Below, piece after piece: positions 1-8,014 of a stretch of DNA of 64,000 nucleotides (its first letter is position 1; each line of letters opens with the position of its first letter). Source of the DNA: Bacteriovorax stolpii (GTDB lineage Bacteria > Bdellovibrionota > Bacteriovoracia > Bacteriovoracales > Bacteriovoracaceae); NCBI RefSeq assembly GCF_002872415.1, contig NZ_CP025704.1:1612001-1676000 (forward strand), in the 5' to 3' direction. The position numbers were made by a program, and so were the translations under genes. The notes under the pieces are model-generated. The model saw only the letters and a program-made list of their open reading frames with translations. It made no database searches and was not told where the DNA came from.

Positions 1-193
1 TCCAGTCTGAAACGATGAATTCGTAAGGAGCTCCTTCTTTAATGGCATTTTCCATCATCGGCCACGCAGTGGCACCGTCGTCTGCTTCAGTAATATTGGT
101 AAAGCCAATTTGCCCGAGCATGTTCTTGATAATCTTTCTCATTGTAGACATGTCGTCGACAACTAGAATTTTAATGTCCGCTTTTAAAGCCAT
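1..193 (-). CDS. CheY-like response regulator receiver protein, partial
   Basis: Only the first 64 codons are in the window; the gene runs off the left edge. The N-terminus reads as a receiver domain: strand 1 with ILVVDDMSTMRKI (acidic pair before a Met-Ser-Thr turn) is the classic CheY start, and the fragment ends at FIVSDW, where the Asp is the expected phosphoacceptor. The ATG at 193 has a strong GAGGAG ribosome-binding site 8 bases upstream. CheY-type proteins carry phosphoryl signals from CheA to the flagellar switch. The neighbouring HD-GYP-like gene and flagellin fit a motility context. Whether it is a single-domain CheY or the start of a longer regulator cannot be seen. Confidence 0.85.
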   Translation of the reverse strand, partial: MALKADIKILVVDDMSTMRKIIKNMLGQIGFTNITEADDGATAWPMMENAIKEGAPYEFIVSDW

Positions 194-220
194 TTTCGAT
201 ACTCCTCAAAATAAAAAAAC

Positions 221-1285
221 TTACGCAGCTTTTTTTAACTCTGTATGATCTTCTTTTGTTTCAATTTTATCGGTATTAATCAGTGTAATTATAGACTGAA
301 AAACCTTTTCTCCAAAATCAAATTCTAGTCCTTGCATATAAGATTTTGACTTCATCGCAATGAGGATGGCCTTCATTGATTGTTTTCCACCAGTAATTTT
401 CCCGCTTGAGTACTCAAACAAATGCGATACCGCACCCACGATTTGTGAGAGTATTTCAATTTGTTCACCATACTTCATTGAAGGATATCCGCCTCCGGCC
501 GCTCTTTCGTGGTGATCGAGAATGATTTTTTTACATCTCTCACTTATATCGATCTGGCTTTTCTTAATAAGATGGTGGCCTAAAATAGTATGCTTTTGAA
601 AAAGTGTTCTTTCTTTCTCTGGGAGATTTAAGTACGGAGTTCTTGCAATCGTCAGAGGCGTTTGGGTTAGTCCAATATGGGCGAAGTAAGCTCCGCAGAT
701 GATATCAGCTAAGGCATCCTGATCAACGATATTGCAGTTTTTTGCCAGAAGGTAAGAGACAGCAACAATGCGGTTAGTGAAGTTGTCTTTTTCCAGGTGA
801 GTCTTTGCCAAATGAACAGCTAGAGACACAGTAGGAGACATGGTCACACTAAAAGTGAGAATTTCCATGCGGGCATTTTCAATAATCGCTTCGAAATTAT
901 CTGTCTGGCAGGCAAGCTCAAATTCGGTCTGTAGAGAAAAAGCACCGCGCTTTTCTTCATACATCTCTTTGAGTTTGATATTCATTAAGCGCTCTTTTTC
1001 CAATGGATGAAGCTCTCTTTCTTTTAAGGAAGGAATTTCAGAGGCATTGGTTTCCTGAGCGGTTAAAAAAGTTTTCCTTTGGTTTTTTAGAATCGCCAGT
1101 TTCCCACCGCGCTCTAAAATATAGTCCAGGAAGTCGTTGTGCTCTTTAGTCAGCGGGCGATTTCCATTTAAAAACATTGAGAATTTTTTGTGAGCAGGGT
1201 TAAAGATATAAAGTTGAAAAGGAAAAGTTTTCTTTTCCTTTAAATGCTCTTTATCAATAATAAAAAAATCGTATTCGGTTTTCAT
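221..1285 (-). CDS. HD-GYP-like protein with degenerate metal site
   Basis: A 354-residue protein whose last ~200 residues follow the HD-GYP pattern of c-di-GMP phosphodiesterases: a HTILGHHLI helix and the signature HHERAAGGGYP are clear. The paired HD motif that should precede them is replaced: the matching stretch reads AYFAHIGLTQTP, so the usual HDIGK has lost the canonical His-Asp pair. The first ~100 residues resemble no domain I recognise. Known HD-GYP enzymes need His and Asp ligands for the metal centre, so catalysis may be lost and the protein could act as a c-di-GMP sensor; this is inference. It lies 3 bases behind the 910-residue acidic gene and upstream of the CheY-like gene in one probable minus-strand transcript. 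Confidence 0.75.
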   Translation of the reverse strand: MKTEYDFFIIDKEHLKEKKTFPFQLYIFNPAHKKFSMFLNGNRPLTKEHNDFLDYILERGGKLAILKNQRKTFLTAQETNASEIPSLKERELHPLEKERLMNIKLKEMYEEKRGAFSLQTEFELACQTDNFEAIIENARMEILTFSVTMSPTVSLAVHLAKTHLEKDNFTNRIVAVSYLLAKNCNIVDQDALADIICGAYFAHIGLTQTPLTIARTPYLNLPEKERTLFQKHTILGHHLIKKSQIDISERCKKIILDHHERAAGGGYPSMKYGEQIEILSQIVGAVSHLFEYSSGKITGGKQSMKAILIAMKSKSYMQGLEFDFGEKVFQSIITLINTDKIETKEDHTELKKAA

Positions 1286-1288
1286 TTT

Positions 1289-4021
1289 TTATCCTGCCTT
1301 TTTCTTTCCGAATAATCCGGAGAAGAAACTCAGCACATTTTTCTTTTCTTCTGTCTTAGGCGCTTCTTCTTCCTTCGTTGGATCTACTGCACGCACAGGT
1401 TGAACCTGGTAGCGCTGGATCGTATCTAAGAAGAGAGTACGGGCCATTTCTAAAACTACTAAAACAGCGTTTGCCGCTTTAGGGTCAATTCCCTCAGGGA
1501 AAAAGACCACGGCCAGTCCCATGCGGTCGAGTCCGTCAAAATAAGGGAAGGCCAGTTCCACGTATTTTGTTTTCAGTTCATTTTCGGCCCAGGTTGGAAG
1601 TTCAACATCTTCCCAGACTTCATTGTTCTGAATGATCTCCGGGCATCTCCAGGTATTCATCGATTTTTCCTGGAAGTGCTCAAAGAGGGCGGTGTCTTTT
1701 TTCTTTTCAAGCCACCATTCTTTTTTATCCGCAGGCATCTTATCGCCAGATACTTCTAAAAACGTGTTATAAGATTCACTAAATTTTTTGTCTGAAAGCT
1801 TATAAGTATAGAAAACAGGGTAGGCATGATAGTTTTCTAAAAGCTCCATGGCCAGCATCGCAAAAATCTGTTTAGCTTTTGTGTCTTTTTGATAAATGCT
1901 ATTAATGATGGAGATAGAGAAGTCTAAACTTTTTGGGTCGATTTCAACGACTTTAAAAGAGCCTTCATCCTCATCATTTTTAAGTTTATTCTCACCGCTT
2001 GATCTGATAGCACCGCTATCAGCGACGTTTTCTCCCATCGCGATCATATCGAATTCTTCTTTAAGCTTTCTATAATCGATAGTCATTTCGCCCAGGTCGT
2101 TGCTCTCTTTTACCTGAGTCGCATTGTCGCCTTTTTTCCCTTTGCCAGGGATAAGGTCTAAAGTGGTGTTCTTATCTGTTAAGTTATCCCAGTTTTGGTC
2201 TTTTTTCTTGCTGGCCTCGCCACTTCTATAGAAAGTGTCGATTTTATCTACCTGACCTGTATGGGTCTGGTTCTTTGATTTTTCCAGATCGAGATTTGTA
2301 TTCTCTCTAGTTTTGCCATTTTTTTCTTCTTCGCGCTTGGCCTCTGCTTCACGGCGCTCGCGGATACTTTCTAGCTTTTCAATAGGAGAGAGGCGAGAGC
2401 GCTCTTTTTCTTCTTCTTGTAGAAGATCACTCTTTTCTCTTTCTTTTCCTTCTAAAAGAGGAGCGAGCTTCGCGGCCTTTTGAACCATCTCCAGCTCTTC
2501 TTCAATTTCTTTAGCTTTAGCGGCTTCTTTTTCTTTTTTATTTTTTTCAAGATCAAGAGAGGTTTTCTCTTCTTTCTCTTTTTCTTCATTTTCTTTTTCT
2601 GATCTTTTCTTGGCAAAGAGATCCAATGACTCTTCCTCTTCAGGAGGGGCCAGGTCATCACCACTTGATTTTCCTTCCATGCGCGTGCGGATTTTTTCCA
2701 CTGTACTGGCGTCGCCAATCATGTTGCCGTCGATTTTATCGACTTCACCTTCATGAGGATCGTGGTCATCTGCTTCTTCGTCGTTTTTGCGATTATCTCT
2801 TTTTGAATCGCCCGCTTCCAGCTCAAGATTAACCTGAGGTTCTTTTTCGCCTTTTTCAGAATTGTCGTAAACCTGCTCCTGAGTCGCAGTGATTTCCGGT
2901 TCTTCTTCCTCAATTTGAGAGATTTTCCCTTTCAGGTAACCGCCGAGGTCTTCAACCGCATTATCTTCGCGTTCTTTTTCTTTGGCCTCAGGCTCAATGT
3001 TTTTTCTCTTGTCACGGTTAAAGAGAGGGATGGTTTCTTCTTCAATATTTTCGCGCTGGTCTTTTTTCTTTTTGCTCTCAACCAGGTCGAGTTCAACCAG
3101 TTGAACTTTATCTTTTTTGATTTCCTCTTCTTCCGGATGATCGAAACGTTTTTGCTTCATTGAGCCTTCGTCGATAACGTCAGCGTAAGAGCTCTTGCGT
3201 TTCTTCTCCTCTTCCTCTTCAGGAAGAGCTACGGAAGATCTAGTTCTTTCTTCCTCTTCCTCAATGGGAAGAGTGTCGTTCTTTTTTTGTTTTCCGCGGT
3301 AGTACATGTCGATGCTGGTCTGTTCAGACTCAGCGGCCATATTTCCTACCTCATCTTCACTGTCGGTCGCAATATCTTTTTTGCGGTTTGATTTCCAGTG
3401 AGTGTCGAGGTTTTCTTCCTGTGGTTTTATTTTTCCTTTCAGGGGATTACTATAGTCAAAGGCATCGTCGTCTTGGACATCAGACTTTTTCTTTTTTCCC
3501 ATGTCCATGTCGATAACGTTTTCTTCGACCTCGACTTTTTCTTTGATCTCTTTTTCCTGAAGATCTTCCTGAATCTTAGCCGCCACGTCCAGCGACTTAA
3601 CCAGCTTGTCACCTTCGTCTTGAGGCTTAGCTGTTTTAATCGAGCGCAGAAGCAGTTTTACTTTGTACAGGAATGTCTTTGGGGGAGAGTTCTCCAGAAT
3701 ACTTTCCGTCAGACCAATCTTTGCGAGCTTTACCATGGTCTTGGCCGGAATTTCTTTAGGCGTAAAGAGAATCGTCTTGCAGTGGTTTTTTGCCAGAGTA
3801 AAGCGGTTATCTTGAAGGAAAGTTGCACATTTTTTAGCGTTGGAAGCAAGAATCAAACACTGACCAGTTGTCGCAATAAATTGCGAGAGCTCTTTGAGAT
3901 CGTCAATGAGCGTGATCTCGATATTTTCGTCAGTAGAAATGCCCTCAAGAACCTCGTTAAGTTTCTTTAAGGCTTCTGACATTGGAGGAATAATTACAAG
4001 TTGCTTTTTATTGGCTTCCAT
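1289..4021 (-). CDS. Large acidic/charged repeat protein with receiver-like N-terminus
   Basis: 910 residues, no signal peptide. Residues 1-~115 look like a degenerate receiver fold (LVIIPPMSEAL, then LILASN, then TILFTPKEIP) without a clear phosphoacceptor Asp. Residues ~120-690 are a long charged segment built from loose repeats: a hydrophobic core followed by KGK or KKK and an EEEE run (PLKGKIKPQEEN, YLKGKISQIEEEE, MEGKSSGDD, TLPIEEEE, ALPEEEE), with recurring LDL and VDKID motifs. Residues ~695-890 form a compact, ordinary-composition domain with Trp and aromatic residues (YAYP-like, EWWLEKKK, FFPEGID). I do not recognise the family. It sits at the head of the HD-GYP-like/CheY group, so a scaffold or regulatory role in signalling is possible but unproven. 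Opposite-strand and out-of-frame ORFs here are products of the repetitive composition. Confidence 0.8.
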   Translation of the reverse strand: MEANKKQLVIIPPMSEALKKLNEVLEGISTDENIEITLIDDLKELSQFIATTGQCLILASNAKKCATFLQDNRFTLAKNHCKTILFTPKEIPAKTMVKLAKIGLTESILENSPPKTFLYKVKLLLRSIKTAKPQDEGDKLVKSLDVAAKIQEDLQEKEIKEKVEVEENVIDMDMGKKKKSDVQDDDAFDYSNPLKGKIKPQEENLDTHWKSNRKKDIATDSEDEVGNMAAESEQTSIDMYYRGKQKKNDTLPIEEEEERTRSSVALPEEEEEKKRKSSYADVIDEGSMKQKRFDHPEEEEIKKDKVQLVELDLVESKKKKDQRENIEEETIPLFNRDKRKNIEPEAKEKEREDNAVEDLGGYLKGKISQIEEEEPEITATQEQVYDNSEKGEKEPQVNLELEAGDSKRDNRKNDEEADDHDPHEGEVDKIDGNMIGDASTVEKIRTRMEGKSSGDDLAPPEEEESLDLFAKKRSEKENEEKEKEEKTSLDLEKNKKEKEAAKAKEIEEELEMVQKAAKLAPLLEGKEREKSDLLQEEEKERSRLSPIEKLESIRERREAEAKREEEKNGKTRENTNLDLEKSKNQTHTGQVDKIDTFYRSGEASKKKDQNWDNLTDKNTTLDLIPGKGKKGDNATQVKESNDLGEMTIDYRKLKEEFDMIAMGENVADSGAIRSSGENKLKNDEDEGSFKVVEIDPKSLDFSISIINSIYQKDTKAKQIFAMLAMELLENYHAYPVFYTYKLSDKKFSESYNTFLEVSGDKMPADKKEWWLEKKKDTALFEHFQEKSMNTWRCPEIIQNNEVWEDVELPTWAENELKTKYVELAFPYFDGLDRMGLAVVFFPEGIDPKAANAVLVVLEMARTLFLDTIQRYQVQPVRAVDPTKEEEAPKTEEKKNVLSFFSGLFGKKKAG

Positions 4022-4148
4022 ACCTGAACTTTTCGTCTTTTTGCTATTAAGAGATAAGTAAAATCTGGCCTAATTTTGCATATTAAGTAGGGCGTATACC
4101 TGACTAAAATCCACCAGTGAAAAAAGTAAAATATTTTTGAAAAAGGGC

Positions 4149-4175
4149 TAAAGCTTCCTGAAGGCTAGCCGAAAT
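4149..4175 (+). promoter_or_regulatory. FliA (sigma-28) promoter of flagellin gene
   Basis: TAAA at 4149-4152, 15 bases, then GCCGAAAT at 4168-4175. This matches the flagellar sigma-28 consensus TAAA-N15-GCCGATAA at 11 of 12 positions with exact spacing. It lies ~135 bases upstream of the flagellin ATG, leaving a long leader. Confidence 0.85.
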
Positions 4176-4311
4176 GTTCATCAATCAAAGGCTGAGTCAT
4201 GGTGACGACGCTTGAATACCACATTCAGTTGAACAGTATGTTCGTTGAAGTACAGGCCGCAAAGGCACTTCAAGACCAAGGAGGGACGACCGAAACTACA
4301 GGGAGGATCTC

Positions 4312-5145
4312 ATGGGTTTACGTATTAACACGAACGTTACTTCACTTGCTGCTCAAAGAACATTGTCAGCAAACAACACTGAACAAGCTAACACGCTTGG
4401 GAAGTTGTCGTCAGGTTCAAGAATTGTTAAGTCTGCAGACGATGCTGCAGGATTAGCGATCTCTGAAAAATTAAAAGCACAAATTAGAGGTGTCAACCAA
4501 GCGGAAAGAAACGCTAACGACGGTATCTCTATGATTCAAACTGCAGAAGGTGGTCTGAATGAAACTTCGAACATCCTTGTTCGTCTTCGCGAACTAGCTG
4601 TTCAATCAGCTTCTGATACAGTAGGTGATACAGAAAGAAAATATACAGATCTTGAATATCAAAACCTAAAGCAAGAGATGGAAAGAATCTCTCAGGTTAC
4701 TGAGTTCAACGGTAAGAAACTTCTTAACGGATCTGGAGATAAGTTTGACTTCCAAGTTGGTATTAACAACGACGATTTCCAAGATAGAATCAAGTACGAT
4801 GCAGCTAAACAAAACGCTGGTCTAGACGCTCTTGGAGTTTCTGAACTAACGGTTAACTCAAAAGAATCTGCTCAGTCATCTCTTGCAAAAATCGATATGG
4901 CCATCCAAAACGTATCGGGACAAAGAGCTGAACTTGGTGCGATTCAAAACCGTCTAACTTCGACAATTAACAACCTTCAGACATCGTCTGAGAACTTATC
5001 TGCTGCTAACTCTCGTATCAGAGATACAGACTTCGCTGCAGAATCAGCTAAGAACACTAAGATGAACATCTTAACTTCAGCTGGTACTTCGGTTCTTTCT
5101 CAAGCGAACTCTCAAGGTCAAGCAGCACTAAAACTTTTAGGTTGA
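4312..5145 (+). CDS. fliC: Flagellin
   Basis: 277 residues; subunit of the flagellar filament, exported by the flagellar type III apparatus. The N-terminus MGLRINTNVTSLAAQRTL and the helix SSGSRIVKSADDAAGLAISE are the canonical D0/D1 start, and the C-terminus ending in LSQANSQGQAALKLLG is the canonical D0 end. Between them there is almost no surface-exposed D2/D3 insert, so this is a short core-only flagellin, typical of bacteria that carry several flagellin genes. The start has GGGAGGATCTC, a good ribosome-binding site. A near-perfect sigma-28 promoter precedes it and a terminator follows, so it is a monocistron. Sheathed flagella are usual in Bdellovibrio-like bacteria, but nothing in this sequence shows a sheath. 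Confidence 0.97.
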   Translation: MGLRINTNVTSLAAQRTLSANNTEQANTLGKLSSGSRIVKSADDAAGLAISEKLKAQIRGVNQAERNANDGISMIQTAEGGLNETSNILVRLRELAVQSASDTVGDTERKYTDLEYQNLKQEMERISQVTEFNGKKLLNGSGDKFDFQVGINNDDFQDRIKYDAAKQNAGLDALGVSELTVNSKESAQSSLAKIDMAIQNVSGQRAELGAIQNRLTSTINNLQTSSENLSAANSRIRDTDFAAESAKNTKMNILTSAGTSVLSQANSQGQAALKLLG

Positions 5146-5174
5146 TCCCAAGCAGGATTCCTAAGAATCATAAG

Positions 5175-5207
5175 AGGGCTCGCCAGTATGGCGGGCCTTT
5201 TTTTTTG
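5175..5207 (+). terminator. Rho-independent terminator after flagellin
   Basis: The stem GGGCTCGCCA / TGGCGGGCCT with a GTA loop is followed directly by about nine T residues. It starts 29 bases past the flagellin stop codon. Confidence 0.9.
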
Positions 5208-5288
5208 TATTTCAACCTGTAAAAATTACAATTTCCCCCTGTGGCCCCATAAATTTACTATAATTCGCTCATCTTCAAAGGGTGAATT

Positions 5289-5852
5289 ATGAAAACAAAC
5301 ATGATCCTGGCATTAATGGTAAGCTCTCTTATTTTCTCGTGCGGAAAAAAAGAGACTATTTCAGAACCTTCTTCAATGGGAATCGTTGATTCTCTTTCAA
5401 CTAAGAAGGCCTTCGAGACTGTAAAACCAATCAATGAAGAGACATGTATTGATGAAGTTATGCAAAAAGACCTGGGCGAAAAAGAAGTTGTCAAAAAAGT
5501 CCTGGCCGATTCTGATATTAATTTTTGTAATGGCCTTCGCGTAAGAGTGAAGATTTTTAAAACATCTGGCGATGATATTCGCATTTATGGGTTTGCTCAA
5601 AGCTCAACTGGTAAACTTAGCTGTCTAAAAAATGCCAGAGATTTAACTAAAATTCCTTTTCTAGGATACCAAGGAACACTAACAGGAAATGGAATTAAAA
5701 TTTCCCTTGGTGGTCACCAGTACACATCAGAAAGTAAACTTATCTCAAGTGATCGTTTAAAAGCAAAATACGTTAAATTTGACGTGGCCTCTTACTCTGG
5801 TGAGATAGGATTCTTTGAAAACGACAACCTAAAATGCTGGGCCATCCACTAG
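5289..5852 (+). CDS. Putative lipoprotein of unknown function
   Basis: 187 residues with a lipoprotein signal peptide: MKTNMILALMVSSLIFSC, lipobox LIFSC, lipidated Cys at 18. The mature part holds four further Cys (in ETCIDEV, FCNGLRV, LSCLKN and LKCWAIH), suggesting two periplasmic disulfides. No family is recognised. The region just upstream has a TATAAT at 5259-5264 but no good -35. Its stop codon overlaps by 4 bases with that of the convergent MBL-fold gene, so the two ends share a CTAG sequence and no terminator stands between them. Confidence 0.8.
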   Translation: MKTNMILALMVSSLIFSCGKKETISEPSSMGIVDSLSTKKAFETVKPINEETCIDEVMQKDLGEKEVVKKVLADSDINFCNGLRVRVKIFKTSGDDIRIYGFAQSSTGKLSCLKNARDLTKIPFLGYQGTLTGNGIKISLGGHQYTSESKLISSDRLKAKYVKFDVASYSGEIGFFENDNLKCWAIH

Positions 5853-6865
5853 AATTCTAGCTTCTGCCCAGGATTTAGAGTCTTAAAGTTATTGAGCTTG
5901 TGTTTATCAAGGGCCATTTCTAGGTCTTTTTTGGGAGTATCAATCGCTTCATCAGTGAGTTGAAATGACCCAAAATGCATTCCTATAGAAAATTTCGACT
6001 GCAGATCAAGATGGGCGAGGACCGCATCTTCGGGATTCATGTGCATGTCTTTCATAAACCATCTCGGCTCATAAGCACCAATCGGTAAAAGGGAAACATC
6101 CGGCGCGCCTAATTTTTTATTGATCTCCAGAAAGTGAGGCCCATATCCAGTATCGCCGGCAAAGTATATTTTTTCTTTTTTGCCCTGGATGTAGTAGCTT
6201 CCCCATAGGGACTTCATGCGGTCAAAGGGAGTTCTACTCGACCAGTGTTGAGCTGGGGCCAGGGTGACTTTGACATCAGGGCCTACATCTTTAGTTTCCC
6301 ACCAGTCAAACTCTTCGACATTTCTTGCTCCAAAAGATTTCATTTTCTCTTTATTGGCCAGTGGAACTAAAAAGAGAGGAGAGAATTTCTCATCCAGGTC
6401 TTGAATCGTTTTTGCATCCATGTGGTCATAGTGATTGTGAGAGATTAATACGACATCAATCTTTGGAAGTTGTTCAAAATCAATCCCCGGATCGTGCACA
6501 CCTTTAGGGCCTATAAAACTAAAGGGTGAAGTGCGGTTGCTCCAGACCGGATCAGTAAGAATATTAAGTCCATCGAGCTGTATTAAAAACGAAGCATGAG
6601 TGACAAATGTGATAATCATTTTATCTGTGGATCTATCTACAGGAATGGCCTTGGGGAAATCCGTTTCAAGTTTTTGAGGCCAGCTCTCAGTTTTAAAGCT
6701 TAGCTTCCACTTGAGAAGGTCAAAAAAACCGCGCGGAGTGATTGGGACTTCATTTCTGAATGTATTGCCGTCGTAATGGTCAGTGATTTTATATTTTTCA
6801 CTGGAACTGCAAGAGACGGCCGAATATAAACAAAGAGCAAGAACGAGAGTGTATCTTAATTTCAT
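5849..6865 (-). CDS. MBL-fold metallohydrolase lipoprotein, NAPE-PLD-like
   Basis: 338 residues. A lipobox (SAVSC, Cys 19) makes it a likely membrane-anchored periplasmic enzyme. The metallo-beta-lactamase fold is shown by THASFLIQLDGLNILTDPVW (residues ~89-108), the metal motif HNHYDHMD (143-150), the later ligands in LAPAQHWSSR and FAGDTGYG, and GMHFGSF near the end. The RTSPFSF and HNHYDH pattern matches the N-acyl-phosphatidylethanolamine phospholipase D/UPF0173-type branch, so a lipid or phosphodiester substrate is plausible; the true substrate is unknown. It overlaps the GST gene by 4 bases (ATGA type), so the two are translationally coupled. Confidence 0.88.
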   Translation of the reverse strand: MKLRYTLVLALCLYSAVSCSSSEKYKITDHYDGNTFRNEVPITPRGFFDLLKWKLSFKTESWPQKLETDFPKAIPVDRSTDKMIITFVTHASFLIQLDGLNILTDPVWSNRTSPFSFIGPKGVHDPGIDFEQLPKIDVVLISHNHYDHMDAKTIQDLDEKFSPLFLVPLANKEKMKSFGARNVEEFDWWETKDVGPDVKVTLAPAQHWSSRTPFDRMKSLWGSYYIQGKKEKIYFAGDTGYGPHFLEINKKLGAPDVSLLPIGAYEPRWFMKDMHMNPEDAVLAHLDLQSKFSIGMHFGSFQLTDEAIDTPKKDLEMALDKHKLNNFKTLNPGQKLEF

Positions 6866-7476
6866 TCGAATACTTTTACCTTAATGGCCGCTGGACGGGC
6901 CTTCATACGCTCCATATAGCGCTCTAGTGGAGGATTTCCTTTAACCAGGTAATCATGAGCTCCCGGGATAACGGCAGCAAGCATGATATCGGCAGCAGAG
7001 AATCCGCTTTCTAGAATATAATCTTGTTTTTCAAGTACAGGGTTTAAGACTAGTTTGAAAAATTCAGACTGCTCTTTTACATATTTATAAGTCACTGCTG
7101 ATTCTTCAGGAGTGTTCACGTGAGTAAACATCCGGGCAATAACTGCTTCCAGTGACCCTACCGAAAAAACCATCCACTTTGTGTATTCAGCGCGAAGTTT
7201 GACATCGTCCATTTTTGGAGCGAGTTTTCCGTAGCTGTAGCGGTCAGCTAAATAAAGACAGATCGCTGCAGATTCATGAAGAACGATGTCTCCATCGACA
7301 ATCGTTGGCACTCGTCCCATTGGGTTGAGTTTGCGGTATTCAGGTGTGTTCATTTCCCCGTCTTTTTTCTTCAGGAAATGGTTTGTGTAGGGAACATTCA
7401 TTTCCTCCAGAAGCCATCTGACTCTGTCACTTCTATCCTGGTAGGCCATAGCATATAGATCAATTGGTTTTGTCAT
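6862..7476 (-). CDS. Glutathione S-transferase family protein
   Basis: 204 residues. The N-terminal thioredoxin-like half is recognisable from YQDRSDRVRWLLEEMNVPY, NPMGRVPTIVDGD (cis-Pro) and LHESAAICLYLADRY (the glutathione-binding Glu-Ser pair), followed by the all-helical C-terminal half. GSTs conjugate glutathione to electrophiles or act as isomerases or thiol-transferases. Position in the aromatic-catabolism run suggests detoxification of reactive epoxide or aldehyde intermediates, but that is inference. The ATG at 7476 is followed by MTKPIDLYAMAYQDRSD, a normal GST start. It overlaps the downstream MBL gene. Confidence 0.92.
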   Translation of the reverse strand: MTKPIDLYAMAYQDRSDRVRWLLEEMNVPYTNHFLKKKDGEMNTPEYRKLNPMGRVPTIVDGDIVLHESAAICLYLADRYSYGKLAPKMDDVKLRAEYTKWMVFSVGSLEAVIARMFTHVNTPEESAVTYKYVKEQSEFFKLVLNPVLEKQDYILESGFSAADIMLAAVIPGAHDYLVKGNPPLERYMERMKARPAAIKVKVFE

Positions 7477-7483
7477 ATTTATC

Positions 7484-8014
7484 TCACTTGCAAATGTTCA
7501 GAACGTTTTTTCCGTCCTGGTTAAAGTTTACACTTACCATGCCACCAGGAAAGCTTTGCCCTTCAAGGTGAGGGTAGAGAAAATCTTTTTTGAATGTCAG
7601 CGTAAAGCCGCGGTTGATGTTGGCCGGGTTGGTGAAGACGATGTCTCCTAAAAGAGACACGTGGACTGCCTCATCAGTTGTGTAAACGCCTTTTAACCAC
7701 TGATCATAAAGAGGCTTGAAGCTACAAAGCTCTTCACCTGAAGTCGATGTCTGGCAGCCAATAAGGGCCTGAGTCGTCGAGCGAAGAGAAAGAGAGCCAT
7801 CCTGATTGAAGAAGAGAATCACTCTTAAATAGACATCGTAAGTGTTGTCGTATTTTTCATTAAGTGGAATTTTATAAAATCTCATCGCCGAGTAGAGCAA
7901 GTTTTGTGTTTCACAACTTCCCAGCTCTTTTGACTCAATAGTGGTTTTTAAGTCGGAAGCCATCGCTCCCGACATTGAAAATAATATAAGGAAAAGTATT
8001 TTAGAAAATAGCAT
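7484..8014 (-). CDS. Exported protein of unknown function
   Basis: 176 residues with a Sec signal peptide (MLFSKILFLILFSMSGAMA, cut before SDLKT). The mature protein has four to five Cys, including CETQN, GCQTS and ELCSF, consistent with periplasmic disulfides. The fragment YLRVILFFNQDGSLSLRS is reminiscent of TonB/TolA C-terminal beta-strands, but the match is too weak to name. It overlaps the end of the aldehyde dehydrogenase gene by 14 bases and lies 7 bases ahead of GST, so it belongs to the same operon. Confidence 0.7.
   Translation of the reverse strand: MLFSKILFLILFSMSGAMASDLKTTIESKELGSCETQNLLYSAMRFYKIPLNEKYDNTYDVYLRVILFFNQDGSLSLRSTTQALIGCQTSTSGEELCSFKPLYDQWLKGVYTTDEAVHVSLLGDIVFTNPANINRGFTLTFKKDFLYPHLEGQSFPGGMVSVNFNQDGKNVLNICK

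Noticed and set aside
2452-3163. Short opposite-strand or shifted ORFs within the 910-residue repeat gene
   Set aside because: They come from the low-complexity Glu/Lys codons and have no ribosome-binding sites or family features.
4199-4456. Open reading frame overlapping the flagellin leader and start
   Set aside because: It lies in another frame across the sigma-28 leader and the conserved flagellin N-terminus, has no ribosome-binding site and no recognisable protein.
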